Of a stretch of DNA of 23,107 bases, positions 15,796-23,107 are shown piece by piece. The notes below the pieces were generated by a model. It saw only the letters and a program-made list of their open reading frames with translations. It did no database searches and was not told where the DNA came from. The position numbers and the translations under genes are program-made. The first letter of the stretch is position 1. Each line of letters starts with the position of its first letter. Source of the DNA: Pavlovales sp. CCMP2436 (lineage: Eukaryota > Haptophyta > Pavlovophyceae > Pavlovales); assembly GCA_026770615.1 (NCBI GenBank), contig MU631314.1, forward strand, positions 264,410-287,516. Reading direction: 5' to 3'.

Positions 15796-15968
15796 AATAG
15801 AGCTGTTGGCCAGGAGTTACGGCAAAAATCATGTTATTACATGTTATTAGTTACTTAATTCCGAAACATAAACCAGGTTATTACATGTTATTACTTACTT
15901 ACTTCCGAAACAAAATTTTAGAGCGAATAGAGCTGTAGGCCAGGAGTTATTGCCAAAACCATGTTACA
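15796..15968. repeat. Direct repeat ~133 bp apart, with internal short repeat
   Basis: AATAGAGCTGTTGGCCAGGA then GTTACGGCAAAAATCATGTTA recurs near 15927-15967 with few changes. Between them (GG)TTATTACATGTTATTA and TTACTTACTTCCGAAACA are also repeated. Confidence 0.82.
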
Positions 15969-16019
15969 TCGTTACTTACTTCTGCAAGTGAAATATATAA
16001 AGCTAACAAATGTGATGAA

Positions 16020-16860
16020 TTACTTGATTATAAACTTCCGGCAGCGGCGGTGTCAGAGCGCTGCCGATGATCTCGCTAGCGCGATGTCGCTGCCACAGAA
16101 CGACTCATGGCGCGCGCCTTACCAGGGACGCGAGCCTTGGAGCGTCGATCATCGCTCGTCATCACAGTCGCCAATCTCATCGGACGCATCGCCCGCCAGC
16201 CGCACCGATGGCCTGCCAAATGAGAAGTGAACCGTGGTCTGGTTGCACGCCGTTGCCACCTTGAGCACCGTGCATGGCGTGCACGTCTAATGGTACTTAG
16301 ACAAGTTGCTCGCGAGATGGAGGATCTGCTTGCTGCGGTGCGAGCACTTTACCATCGGCGCCTCGCTGTTCACGTTCATCGGGCGTGGCATCGTTTGCGA
16401 AGAGCGAAGAGCAAAGAGCGCAAATAGCTAGGCGCGGCGCGGGCGGCCAGCCGGCCACACGCACAAGCAGGTGGGGGGGCGATAAACTACATAGTAACTT
16501 CCGACTTTTACGCACAAAACGCTTAAAAAGGGTAAAAACATACTTCGAAAGCAAAGGGGGCCCGCCCGCCGGGCGCCTCCGGCGGACATCAGGACGTCCC
16601 TCCCCCCCCATCCCCCCCCCTCGGAACGTCCCTTTCAACATTTCTGAACGCAGGTCATCAGTTGCGTCGTCGGTCGTGGAGCTGCTGTCGCGCGGGCTCC
16701 ACGGGGTCGACAAACGGCAACCCCTCCCACGCCCCGGCACACTACGCTGCACGACACTGCCATAGAGTAGTTGCCACCCAGGACGAGCACACGGTGTCCT
16801 CATTTTGAAACATACTGTACAGTAATTACTATTTTTTGCATTTATTTATTTATCTATTTA
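16020..16860. other. Low-confidence coding-like interval
   Basis: Fragments on the + strand look protein-like but do not join: RCQSAADDLASAMSLPQND (from about 16050), REMEDLLAAVRALYHRR (about 16310) and SERRSSVASSVVELLSRGLH (about 16645). There are C- and G-runs near 16470 and 16600. I cannot build a gene from these. Confidence 0.25.
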
Positions 16861-17029
16861 CGTGAGCACTCAATTTTTACTCTTAGTGGGCACTTCTCAA
16901 CTAGCCAAATGTGCCCCAGGTTCCAAGCAACTAGGACTAACTTTTCAGCCGGCGGGGACGTCGGGAAGGCCCACGTACGTAGCGGGTAAACCAATAGACT
17001 CACATTATGAGCCAGGGGAATATGGCCAT

Positions 17030-17116
17030 AATAATACCTTTGACACGGCGGGTACACTCTTCGGAGTGACGTCGTTATGAACCAACGACGATGAGGGTCT
17101 CGAGCGGAATAAATTA
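17030..17116. repeat. 85-bp dispersed repeat, copy 1
   Basis: ATAATACCTTTGACACGGCG, CACTCTTCGGAGTGACG and TTATGAACCAACGACGATGA with CTCGAGCGGAATAAA recur in direct orientation at 17839-17925 inside intron 2 of the pseudouridine synthase gene. It contains the small palindrome CACTCTTCGGAGTG. Confidence 0.88.
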
Positions 17117-17144
17117 TAAAAAGTAATAATACTCGGCAGTTGCG

Positions 17145-17245
17145 AGATGGCAAGTCGTCGGGCCGAAGGCTGTCAAATTGCAGCACTGGGCCCGGGATCA
17201 GTGAAGCGTCCGGCGGCTTCGGTTGCTTTGGCGGTGGCGCAGGTG
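17145..17245 (-). mobile_element. Dispersed proline-rich ORF family, copy 2 (partial)
   Basis: The minus-strand frame APAPPPKQPKPPDASLIPGP followed by LRPDDLPSRNC matches, in order, the corresponding part of the copy at 20290-20694. DNA identity is high over GGCAAGTCGTCGGGCCGAAG and GGTTGCTTTGGCGGTGGC. Confidence 0.6.
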
Positions 17246-17344
17246 CCTGGCGACTGTTATTAATAACAGTTACGACGACTGTTATTCAACGGGTAGCTTA
17301 CAGGTTTAGCGCTAGGCAGCCACTGCCAATGGAAGGCAACGCAA

Positions 17345-19106
17345 TCAGCTCCACCGCCGCTCCGCTGGGAGTTTGAAGTGGAAATGCTCGGCTGAGAGCG
17401 GGCACTGGAATTGAAGCTCATGCGCGACGAGCCCGAAAAACAACTTTTTCGCCGCAGGGACAAGCAGCTTCGGCGGTCCCACCCCAGGGAGGTTGCCAGC
17501 CGCGGCGTTGGGAGCTGCGGTCGCGGCGAGCTTTGCGGCCGCTGCGCGCGCGTCCTCGGCGCTAGGGCCGTTTGCGGCGTAGATCTGCTCTCCGCTGATT
17601 GACCAGCCGCTGTAGGCCAGCTGCGCCCTCAACTGGTGAGTGTAGCCCGTGACCAGCTCGAGCTCAATCTCCAGCATCGGATAAAACCTTGAATTAAATC
17701 AGTGTTTTTGTTGTACAATATAAACGACTTTCAAGAAATAAAATGAAACGAACGGAATCAAGATGGTAGTTCTTAGCAGTGGCTGTAGGGGGGGAGGGAA
17801 GAGGTGTTAAAAGATGTGTATACATAATGCTGTAGCAGTAATAATACCTTTGGCACGGCAGATTCACTCTTCGGGGTGACGCCGTTATGAACCAACAACG
17901 ATGAGAGGTCTCGAGCGGAATAAACTATATATAAATGCGTCTGTCATTAATATATAAATACACCAGCTTGAATCCCTATCAGAAATATAAATACACGGCA
18001 GTTACCTGTGCGCAGTGGTGTCGGCGTCAGTCTCGTCCTCGCTGAAGCGAACGCTCACCTCGCGCGCCTCATGCACCCTGCTGACGCACTCGCGCCACGC
18101 GTCTCGATTGTCCAAGGCGTGACTGTCCGAGCCGCCGCGACCGCCCCGCGACGAGTCAGAGCGGATGGCACTGCGGCTTTTTTCTGGGTCAGCTTGTCGT
18201 GCGCTGTGCGGCGCGAGGCGCACCGGCGAGCGCTTGCCCGGAAGCATCCAGTGCCTCAGCTCCCCGGGGGACGGGGCTAGCTGAGAGGCGAGGCTGCTGG
18301 GCTCGCACAGAGCGCGGTACACCTTGGGGGTAGGGTAGGGGAGGGGGAGATAAGCTCAGATGACGACGAGGGGATGATGACGCTATCCGTGTGCTCGGGA
18401 ACGGTCCTAGGCTAACAGTGTGTTGTTGCTGCACCACTGGGAGACTGGGAGACCTTAACGGGGCCGGACGTTTTTAAAGATATTTACACACCTTGCGCAC
18501 CCGCCGAGCTGCGAGCAGTTGATTGAAGGCTGAGAGGAACTCGGGCGATTTGGCAAAGAGCAGCAGCCCGCGCGTCTCAACGTCCAGACGATGCGGACAG
18601 AGTAGCTGCACGCCGAGTGCGTGCCCGAGGCGCGCCTGGCAGGTCTCGACGGAGTTGTCAAGAGAGGCGTGCACGGGCACTCCACGCGGTTTCTCGATAA
18701 CGACAAAGTCTGCCGTCTCGTGGTGGACAACGGAGAGCCAGTCGGTAGAATCCGCCGCCGGATATCTGCGCGGTTTTGTGTGCACGCGAAGATAGGCCTC
18801 CCCACTGACGAGGAGCTCAGTGTCCGTGACCCGACGGTTGTCGACGTAGACCGCGCCGAACGCGCAGAGCCAGTCCGCCACCGGCAGGTCGAGCTCGAGC
18901 AACGCCGCCACTGTCCGACCAGCGGACTCGCGCCAGTCGCCGGTCGTGATTAGGTGCGCCACGCCGCCGGGACCCGCGGGCGCGGCGATTTTGCAGCCGA
19001 GACGTGTGTGCGTCGCGGTGCGGAGGGACGCGCGGAGGGGTGCCGCCAGCACGCATAGTAGCGCCGCAGACCGGTGTGCCATTGCCGTGTGTGCTCGACG
19101 ATGCAT
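17345..19106 (-). CDS. RluA-family RNA pseudouridine synthase (three exons)
   Basis: Exons are 19106-18492, 18322-18006 and 17687-17345, giving 1275 nt, 424 residues and exact phase. The ATG at 19106 is chosen as the first in frame; another Met is at residue 9. Residues 1-40 are Arg/Ala-rich without acidic residues, like an organelle transit peptide. Residues ~64-115 resemble an S4-type RNA-binding domain. DFVVIEKPRGVPVH (133-146) and HRLDVETRGLLLFAKS (172-187) carry the catalytic site, with Asp175 in HRLD as nucleophile. VYRAL, HWMLPGKRSPVRL (229-241), then LELVTGYTHQLRAQLAYSG (320-338) and FFGLVAHELQFQCPL complete the fold. The H-W/Y-M-x-P-G/N insertion recalls plant organellar RNA pseudouridine synthases. 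It isomerises uridine to pseudouridine in rRNA or tRNA. Ser/Arg/Gly-rich insert at ~243-275. Intact. Confidence 0.93.
17839..17925. repeat. 85-bp dispersed repeat, copy 2
   Basis: Direct copy of 17030-17116 with about ten differences, located in intron 2. Confidence 0.88.
17963..17981 (+). repeat. Dispersed terminal motif, copy 3, next to a splice donor
   Basis: ACCAGCTTGAATCCCTATCA, then GAAATATAAATACACGGCAG and TTAC to the exon edge. Read on the gene's strand this gives GTAACTGCCGTGTATTTATA followed by the motif. Confidence 0.65.
18323..18491 (-). other. Intron 1 of the pseudouridine synthase gene
   Basis: 169 nt, donor AAG|GTGTGTAAAT (18491) and acceptor CCTACCCCCAAG (to 18323), phase 0. 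The join produces V-R-K-V-Y-R-A-L, the expected conserved stretch. Confidence 0.88.
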
Positions 19107-19277
19107 GATTCGCTGCGTGATCCTGAGGCCAGCAGCAACGCGAGGGGTGATCCTTCGCCGCAGCGGAGCGATGCTGTTCAATCGCTGCTCTGCGACGCAA
19201 GGGGGAGTGCTCCTACTCGCTTTTCCTAGGCCGCCATGCTGAAGTCTTCATCGCGTAGAGAGAATTAATTATACTCT

Positions 19278-19304
19278 CACTCTCACTCTCACTCTCGTTT
19301 GCAA
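19278..19304. repeat. (CTCTCA)n microsatellite
   Basis: Four to five units of ACTCTC in tandem, followed by GTTTGCAACC. It lies between the pseudouridine synthase gene and the AT tract. No gene is seen between 19182 and 19460. Confidence 0.85.
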
Positions 19305-19463
19305 CCTGAACATGGCCTGTGGAGGAAAAAAGCTGCGGTCGGTGGTGCCACCTGTCTGATGGTTTTTACTTTTCAGCAGCAAATGTGAAGCTGGAAATGC
19401 CTGCTAGATGGGCGGAATTTAGCCGGAGTGACACATGAAACCCTATCGGTCCGGGCGGATCCC

Positions 19464-19479
19464 AATATATATATATACA

Positions 19480-19577
<98 letters not shown>
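19464..19577. repeat. (TA)n microsatellite
   Basis: Long TA runs interrupted by ACACAC and ACTATA near 19478 and 19512. It gives spurious Ile/Tyr frames on the minus strand. Confidence 0.95.
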
Positions 19578-19578
<1 letters not shown>

Positions 19579-19619
19579 CATATAAAATAACATAAAATAT
19601 ATTATTCATATCATAGAAT

Positions 19620-20285
19620 CCTTTTAAAAAATTGTGCGCAGTGCGAGTGTGTGTGCGGGCCAATGAAGCCTATGGCGGCCCTTCTGTCAAAATTACGCCG
19701 GGGGCGTTGCGCTACGCGGCCAGTGTCCAGTGGTCTACATGTGGTGTCGTAGGTCTGGTTCGAAAGTGGGGCGCGCTACGCGTCCAGGTGATTTGGAAAG
19801 GTGCAATCCTAAGGGGCGTGCTGCGCGTCCAGGTCCGTCCGGTGGGCCGGAATGGTGCTACCTTTGGAAGCTAGTGCACGAACTAGAGACAACAGCGTGT
19901 ACCTAGCCTATTGAATCACAGTTTGAATAGGATCCGTCTCAGGGGTCTAGCCGCGGTGTTACAGTATGACCTTTTTAAATCGGTAGCACGGCGTGTTGTG
20001 TTGTGTTATGATGCCACTTCTACCGCCTGGGGCGCAGTTTCTGCGTCCAGGTGGCCCCGGGTGTCAGTGTCTGAGCGTCACTCTGTTAAAATTTTGGCGT
20101 CACCTTGCGGTGGTACCAAAGCGCTGACAGAGCTCCGATGCAGGCGATTTCGTTTCGGCTTTCGGGTTTGGTCGAAGATAGGTTCCACTGCGGTGTCTCG
20201 CTCCACGCAGCGACGCAGTCCACATTGCGCCGCATGACAGTGTAAGTCATCGGGAAGCCCATTGCATTGCCGAAGCACGCACGCA
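19620..20285. other. Repeat-like interval with possible retroelement remnant
   Basis: GCGCTACGCGTCCAGGT and GTGCTGCGCGTCCAGGT recur near 19777 and 19817, with weaker versions near 19706 and 20036. A + strand frame at about 19990-20045 reads RRVVLCYDATSTAWGAVSAS, reminiscent of the D-A-S-x-x-G-W-G-A strand of retroelement RNase H domains. This is a single weak motif. CGGTAGCACGGCGTGT at 19980-19995 is repeated at 22532-22547. Confidence 0.3.
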
Positions 20286-20289
20286 GATG

Positions 20290-20694
20290 CCAGTTGCGAT
20301 GTGGAAAGTCGTCGGGTCGAAAGTGTCAGATGTCAACACTAGATGGTCCGGGATCCAGGAAAAGCATCCGGCGTCGGTTGCTTTGGCGGTGGTGCTGCAT
20401 TCGCCTTGGCTTCCGGAAAGGGGGGGGGGTCGATTGGCTTCACCTTGTGGCCGGAAAGCACGTTCGGCTCCTTCTGCTGCGCGTGCGAGTGGTGCTGCTG
20501 TGTCGGCCGTCAGCGCGGATTGAATAAGTCCGAGCTGCTCTGCATGTCGATCTGCTCTGCACGGCGTTACAGCACCAGATCGGTCAGCGAGGAATCAGTC
20601 GACGGCGGATCGGGCCGTCGACGTGGGTTGGAAGTGGCGCCTCCTCCCCTCCTCTCCCCCCCCCCCCCATCTCACTGTTCCGTAAAAATGCGGC
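20290..20694 (-). mobile_element. Dispersed proline/histidine-rich ORF family, copy 3
   Basis: The minus frame, with stops, keeps ATSNPRRRPDPPSTDSSLTD, LVL-stop-RRAEQ, then QHHSHAQQKEPNVLSGHKVK, EAKANAAPPPKQPTPDAFPG, all in one phase. This copy therefore shows the original phase relation lost in copy 1. A (G)n run near 20656-20670 (C-run on +) precedes it. Upstream on the minus strand, TTCATSLDLDVSVRHNDITS may be further coding. Confidence 0.6.
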
Positions 20695-20699
20695 TGCAG

Positions 20700-21280
20700 C
20701 CGCGTGCGGAAGAGCCTGGATGTGATGTCGTTATGCCGTACGCTGACATCAAGGTCCAGGGAGGTCGCGCACGTGGTGTCGCTGAAGCCTTGGGATCGTC
20801 TTCGTCTGCTTCCTCGCCTAGAACATCGCTCTGAGCGATCTGGCGGAATGCAGCTTCTCCACACAGAGGTCAGAGCGCAGCGCGCTCGTCGATCTGGGGC
20901 GAAGACGTCGTTCACTTTTCTACTTTACAGCTTATTTACTAACGACGTGTGTATGTAGGTGTTAAAGAAATTTCATGAGTCCGAATCTGCGGCGATGGCG
21001 AGGCAGCAAGCACAGCCGCATCGTGCCTCTCTACCTCGCTCCTCCTCTCTCTCTCGCCTCGCCGTCATCCGCTGATCAGTTCAGGCACACGACGATCGAC
21101 GACTGACGACTTCCTCCATTGCTCTCCCTCGCGTCGTCTGGAAATGCAGCGCCGTCTGCGAGCGCGGCCCACCTTCGCGCATTCTAAACATTACCTCTTC
21201 ATTAGCTTGACTCGCATATGTTGAGATTTTTCTTTCCGGGGGGCAAAAACCACAAATATGCGCGGCTTATTTTCCGGCCC
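20700..21280. other. Interval with no supported gene
   Basis: Open frames on both strands near 20700-20920 are ambiguous. GCTGATCAGTTCAGGCACAC followed by GACGATCGACGACT near 21071-21105 resembles 7387-7416. A (CT)n patch lies near 21044. Confidence 0.35.
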
Positions 21281-21286
21281 ATTCTA

Positions 21287-22311
21287 TCCCACCCCTTGAC
21301 GGGGGTGGGCCTCGGGCGCAGGACTTTGGGTTGCGGGGTGTGGCGGGCTTGGTGGCTCATGTTTGCGTGTTGAAGACTTTTTTGAGCTTGCTGGCTCATG
21401 TTTGATTTTAGGTTTTTTGTCACCCGAGTGGTATGACAACGTGGGTGACTGGCCGGTTTCAAGGGCCCGTTTGGTTGCTGAGCGCAGTGTGCGTGGGTGG
21501 TGCATGACTATGACGGACTTGTCATGGGTCAGTGCGTGCATGCGTGACGGGCGTGCAGCGGATTCGTGGTTTATGGCGGGATTGGCTGGTTCTGTTTTGG
21601 GTTCGGTGGGACTGGCTGCTCCTGGAAGCAATGAGCTTTTGGTTCGAGACGGCCACTGGTTGCGTATTTCCACGTTTGATGTGCGTAATCGTTGCTGGCC
21701 TCTACTGGGCCTCCGGCTCTTAGAAAAGGCGTAACGTACGGGGATTATCCGCGGTATCCGTGGGGCCCCGTGGGCCCCCGGGCTATGTGACAAGTTAGTT
21801 ATATGTTAGTCACATAGGCGCCTCCGGCGGGGCCCCCGGGGGCCCTGCGGGGCTTTCTAAGAGCCGGCTGGGCCTGAGGGTGGGCTTAGGCTGCATGAGG
21901 GGTATGGTCGGCTTTACACCTGTTAATGAATCTTCATTATTCGTAGGATGGTTGGGCATCCGCCGTTTTCGTTTGGCAGGGGTGGTCGGTGCACTGGTGT
22001 CCGTTGGGGGTATGTGCTCATGCTGCATAGGTGGTATGGCCGTTGGGGATATGGGCTCATACTGAGCGATGCTGTCCGTTAGGGGTATGGGCTCATACCG
22101 CAAAAAGTGTATAGCCGCTGGTGCCTCGTTTAGGGCGCTGCTGTCCGTTAGGGGTATGGGCCCATACTGCCCAGGTGGTACGGCCGCTGGTGCTTCGTTT
22201 TGGGCTATGCTGTCTGTTGGGGGTATGGGCTCATACTGCATAGGAGGTAAGGCTGATGGTTCCTTGTTCTGAGCGATGCTGTCCGTTGGGGGTATAGGCT
22301 CATATTGTATA
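21287..22311 (-). pseudogene. Proline-rich repeat protein with basic cluster, split by a foldback element
   Basis: The minus strand from 22311 is open and encodes imperfect repeats of QYEPIPPTDSIAQNEAPAA-type units (variants ending NKEPSALPPM, NEAPAAVPPG and NEAPAAIHFL). Next come PAKRKRRMPNHPTNNED, with a nuclear-localisation-like basic cluster, and KPTIPLMQPKPTLRPSRL near 21880. A foldback element follows, then in another frame SRRPSRGQQRLRTSN, SATKRALETGQSPTLSYHSG and KKPKIKHEPASSKKSSTRKH with a Pro/Ser-rich tail to about 21287. Both parts are Pro/Ser/Lys-rich and may be one gene. The 5' side is interrupted by the inverted-repeat element at 22312. I cannot name it; a low-complexity nuclear protein is one possibility. 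Confidence 0.5.
21707..21876. mobile_element. Foldback/hairpin element
   Basis: Outer arms GGCCTCCGGCTCTTAGAAAA (21708-21727) and CTTTCTAAGAGCCGGCTGGGC (21853-21873) are inverted. Inner arms GGCTATGTGAC (21781-21791) and GTCACATAG (21809-21817) and GC-rich blocks GGGCCCCCGGG between them are also inverted. The whole could fold into a long hairpin. It sits within minus-strand coding-like sequence. Confidence 0.7.
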
Positions 22312-22505
22312 CATTCAGAACAGTCAGACGCCAGCTTGAATCCCTATCAGTCAACGTATAGGTGGTGTGGGTATATGTGGTGTGGCCGCTGGTGCTTCGT
22401 TTTGAGCGATGCTGTCTGCATGACTTAACAACACCTGTTGAACCATGCGGATATATATGTATACATATGATAGGGATTCAAGCTGGCGTCTGACTGTTCT
22501 GAATG
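22312..22505. mobile_element. Inverted-repeat element with 38-bp perfect arms
   Basis: CATTCAGAACAGTCAGACGC and CAGCTTGAATCCCTATCA (22312-22349) are exactly inverted at 22468-22505. The 118-bp interior contains a partial unit of the adjacent proline-rich repeat gene (GCCGCTGGTGCTTCGTTTTG, 22386-22405) and the 3' end of the LINE family (CACCTGTTGAACCATGC, 22432-22448, plus a TATA tail). It has no coding capacity. Confidence 0.85.
22429..22464 (+). mobile_element. LINE 3'-end fragment, copy E
   Basis: ACACCTGTTGAACCATGCGG followed by ATATATATGTATAC matches the 3' terminal sequence of LINE copies B, C and D. It is an extremely 5'-truncated insertion or a captured tail inside the inverted-repeat element. 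Confidence 0.6.
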
Positions 22506-22509
22506 TTGT

Positions 22510-22823
22510 GCTGGTCATATACATAGTAGTTACGGTAGCACGGCGTGTCATTTTATTTGTATAAAGAAACGGTTTGGCTAGCGTTTGCCCGTTTTTCTAA
22601 CCGTTTGGCAAACGCCTGGAATCCATGGATTCGGGCGTTGGGCGGATGATTAACTATGGCGGATGAAAGCGATTTCTATATTCGATGACAGAGATGAAAA
22701 ACCTATTTTTGTTAAAATTGGGTTTACGATTCAATCAAGGGAATTTAACTAGACGTGATTCCGTTGATTGCCGATGACGTTAACTCCGTCAGCTGGGTCC
22801 GTCGCCGACCGACCCCGGTCGTC
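22510..22823. other. Upstream interval of the right-edge frame
   Basis: It contains the inverted pair AACGGTTTGGCTAGCGTTTG (22569-22588) and CTAACCGTTTGGCAAACGCC (22597-22616), a short hairpin, and AT-rich sequence. No gene. Confidence 0.4.
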
Positions 22824-23107
22824 ATGTCGGGGCGATGCGGGCAGAGCGTACGCATTTCGCCAGATCTGAGTCCTGCGAGCGGGCTCACGAGCTCGGATGC
22901 CCATAAGTCGAGCCGCTCATTGGATGCCCTTGCCAGGTGGGAGGCCAACCCCGGCGCTGCATCCGACGGAAAGCCCACAGATCCAACCCGTCAGGTGCTT
23001 GCCCAGGCACATACGGTGAACCGAACACGTCAGGTGCTTGACGAGGCACACGCAGCGGGGCGGCGATTCCGCCAGCGCATCCAGCTGCCGCTCTTCCTCT
23101 CCGGCTT
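22824..23107 (+). CDS. Unidentified protein, 5' part, running off the window
   Basis: From ATG 22824 the frame stays open to the window end (94 codons). The frame is also open upstream to a TAA near 22748. It reads MSGRCGQSVRISPDLSPASG, LDALARWEANPGAASDGK, then a duplicated word TRQVLAQAHTVN/TRQVLDEAHAAG and RRFRQRIQLPLFLSG. A 42-bp tandem duplication underlies the TRQVL words (near 22988 and 23030). No family recognised. It could be a first exon. A minus-strand frame over the same bases (22978-22745) is open too but lacks this repeat logic. Confidence 0.5.
   Translation, partial: MSGRCGQSVRISPDLSPASGLTSSDAHKSSRSLDALARWEANPGAASDGKPTDPTRQVLAQAHTVNRTRQVLDEAHAAGRRFRQRIQLPLFLSG

Larger units (their letters stand above)
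17688..18005 (-). other. Intron 2 of the pseudouridine synthase gene, containing repeats
   Basis: 318 nt, donor CACAG|GTAACTGCC (18005) and acceptor TTAATTCAAG (to 17688). The split codon yields Arg. It contains an 85-bp dispersed repeat (17839-17925) and a terminal motif (17963-17981) ending 24 bases from the donor. Confidence 0.88.

Noticed and set aside
18523..19242. + strand ORFs of 90-110 codons
   Set aside because: Antisense to exon 1 of the pseudouridine synthase, which has catalytic motifs and exact splice phase.
19373..19663. Minus-strand ORF rich in IYIYIY
   Set aside because: Translation of a (TA)n microsatellite.
19911..20237. Possible RNase H domain of a DIRS/LTR retroelement (YDATSTAWGAV)
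   Set aside because: Only one weak motif, no other catalytic acids or RT words seen nearby; kept as a note in the interval entry rather than called.
1..23107. tRNA or rRNA genes
   Set aside because: No cloverleaf with conserved GTTCGA-type T-loop and matching acceptor stem, and no rRNA core sequence, was recognised by eye.

Overview
The window looks like nuclear DNA of a unicellular eukaryotic alga. Evidence: GC-rich genes broken by GT-AG introns, an ankyrin-type protein with GCPWD repeats of the kind common in algae, many microsatellites and minisatellites, and layered transposon debris. A haptophyte or related chromalveolate alga would fit, but the sequence alone does not settle the lineage. 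Only three cellular genes are convincing; most of the rest is mobile-element wreckage.

Region 1 (1-3600, + strand): part of a P4-type (phospholipid flippase) ATPase gene. A 34-codon exon (26-127) stops exactly inside the phosphorylation motif, after the Lys of S-D-K. The next exon, starting T-L-T-S-N, lies at about 3387. The 3.26 kb between them behaves as a repeat-filled intron. It holds a MITE, a 110-bp tandem array, a decayed LINE endonuclease segment and several duplicated copies of the downstream exon's first bases with their splice acceptor.

Region 2 (3600-8100): decayed coding on the minus strand (about 4000-4510), an intact F-box-like/ankyrin gene (6419-5427, minus) flanked by two inverted copies of a roughly 130-bp repeat, a copy of a dispersed proline-rich ORF family (6864-7189), and an unidentified minus-strand ORF cut by a MITE.

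Region 3 (8100-15100): the most interesting part. A GHSLGG lipase-like fragment lies beside a protein-primed family B DNA polymerase of the Polinton/polinton-like-virus type. The polymerase frame is interrupted by a 5'-truncated LINE with an 11-bp target duplication, then by a MITE with a TA duplication. Removing either insertion leaves the flanking polymerase segments in the same phase. Two further LINE copies lie inverted at 13822-15090, one nested in the tail of the other. An AT-rich repeat field and an unidentified decayed minus-strand gene lie between.

Region 4 (15100-23107): mostly repeats around a three-exon RluA-type pseudouridine synthase gene (19106-17345, minus). Beyond it are more copies of the proline-rich ORF family, a proline-rich repeat protein on the minus strand split by a foldback element and capped by a 38-bp inverted-repeat element, and the start of an open frame running off the right edge.

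A motif, CAGCTTGAATCCCTATCA or its complement, occurs five times. Two copies end 22-24 bases from a splice site, which hints at introner-like behaviour.
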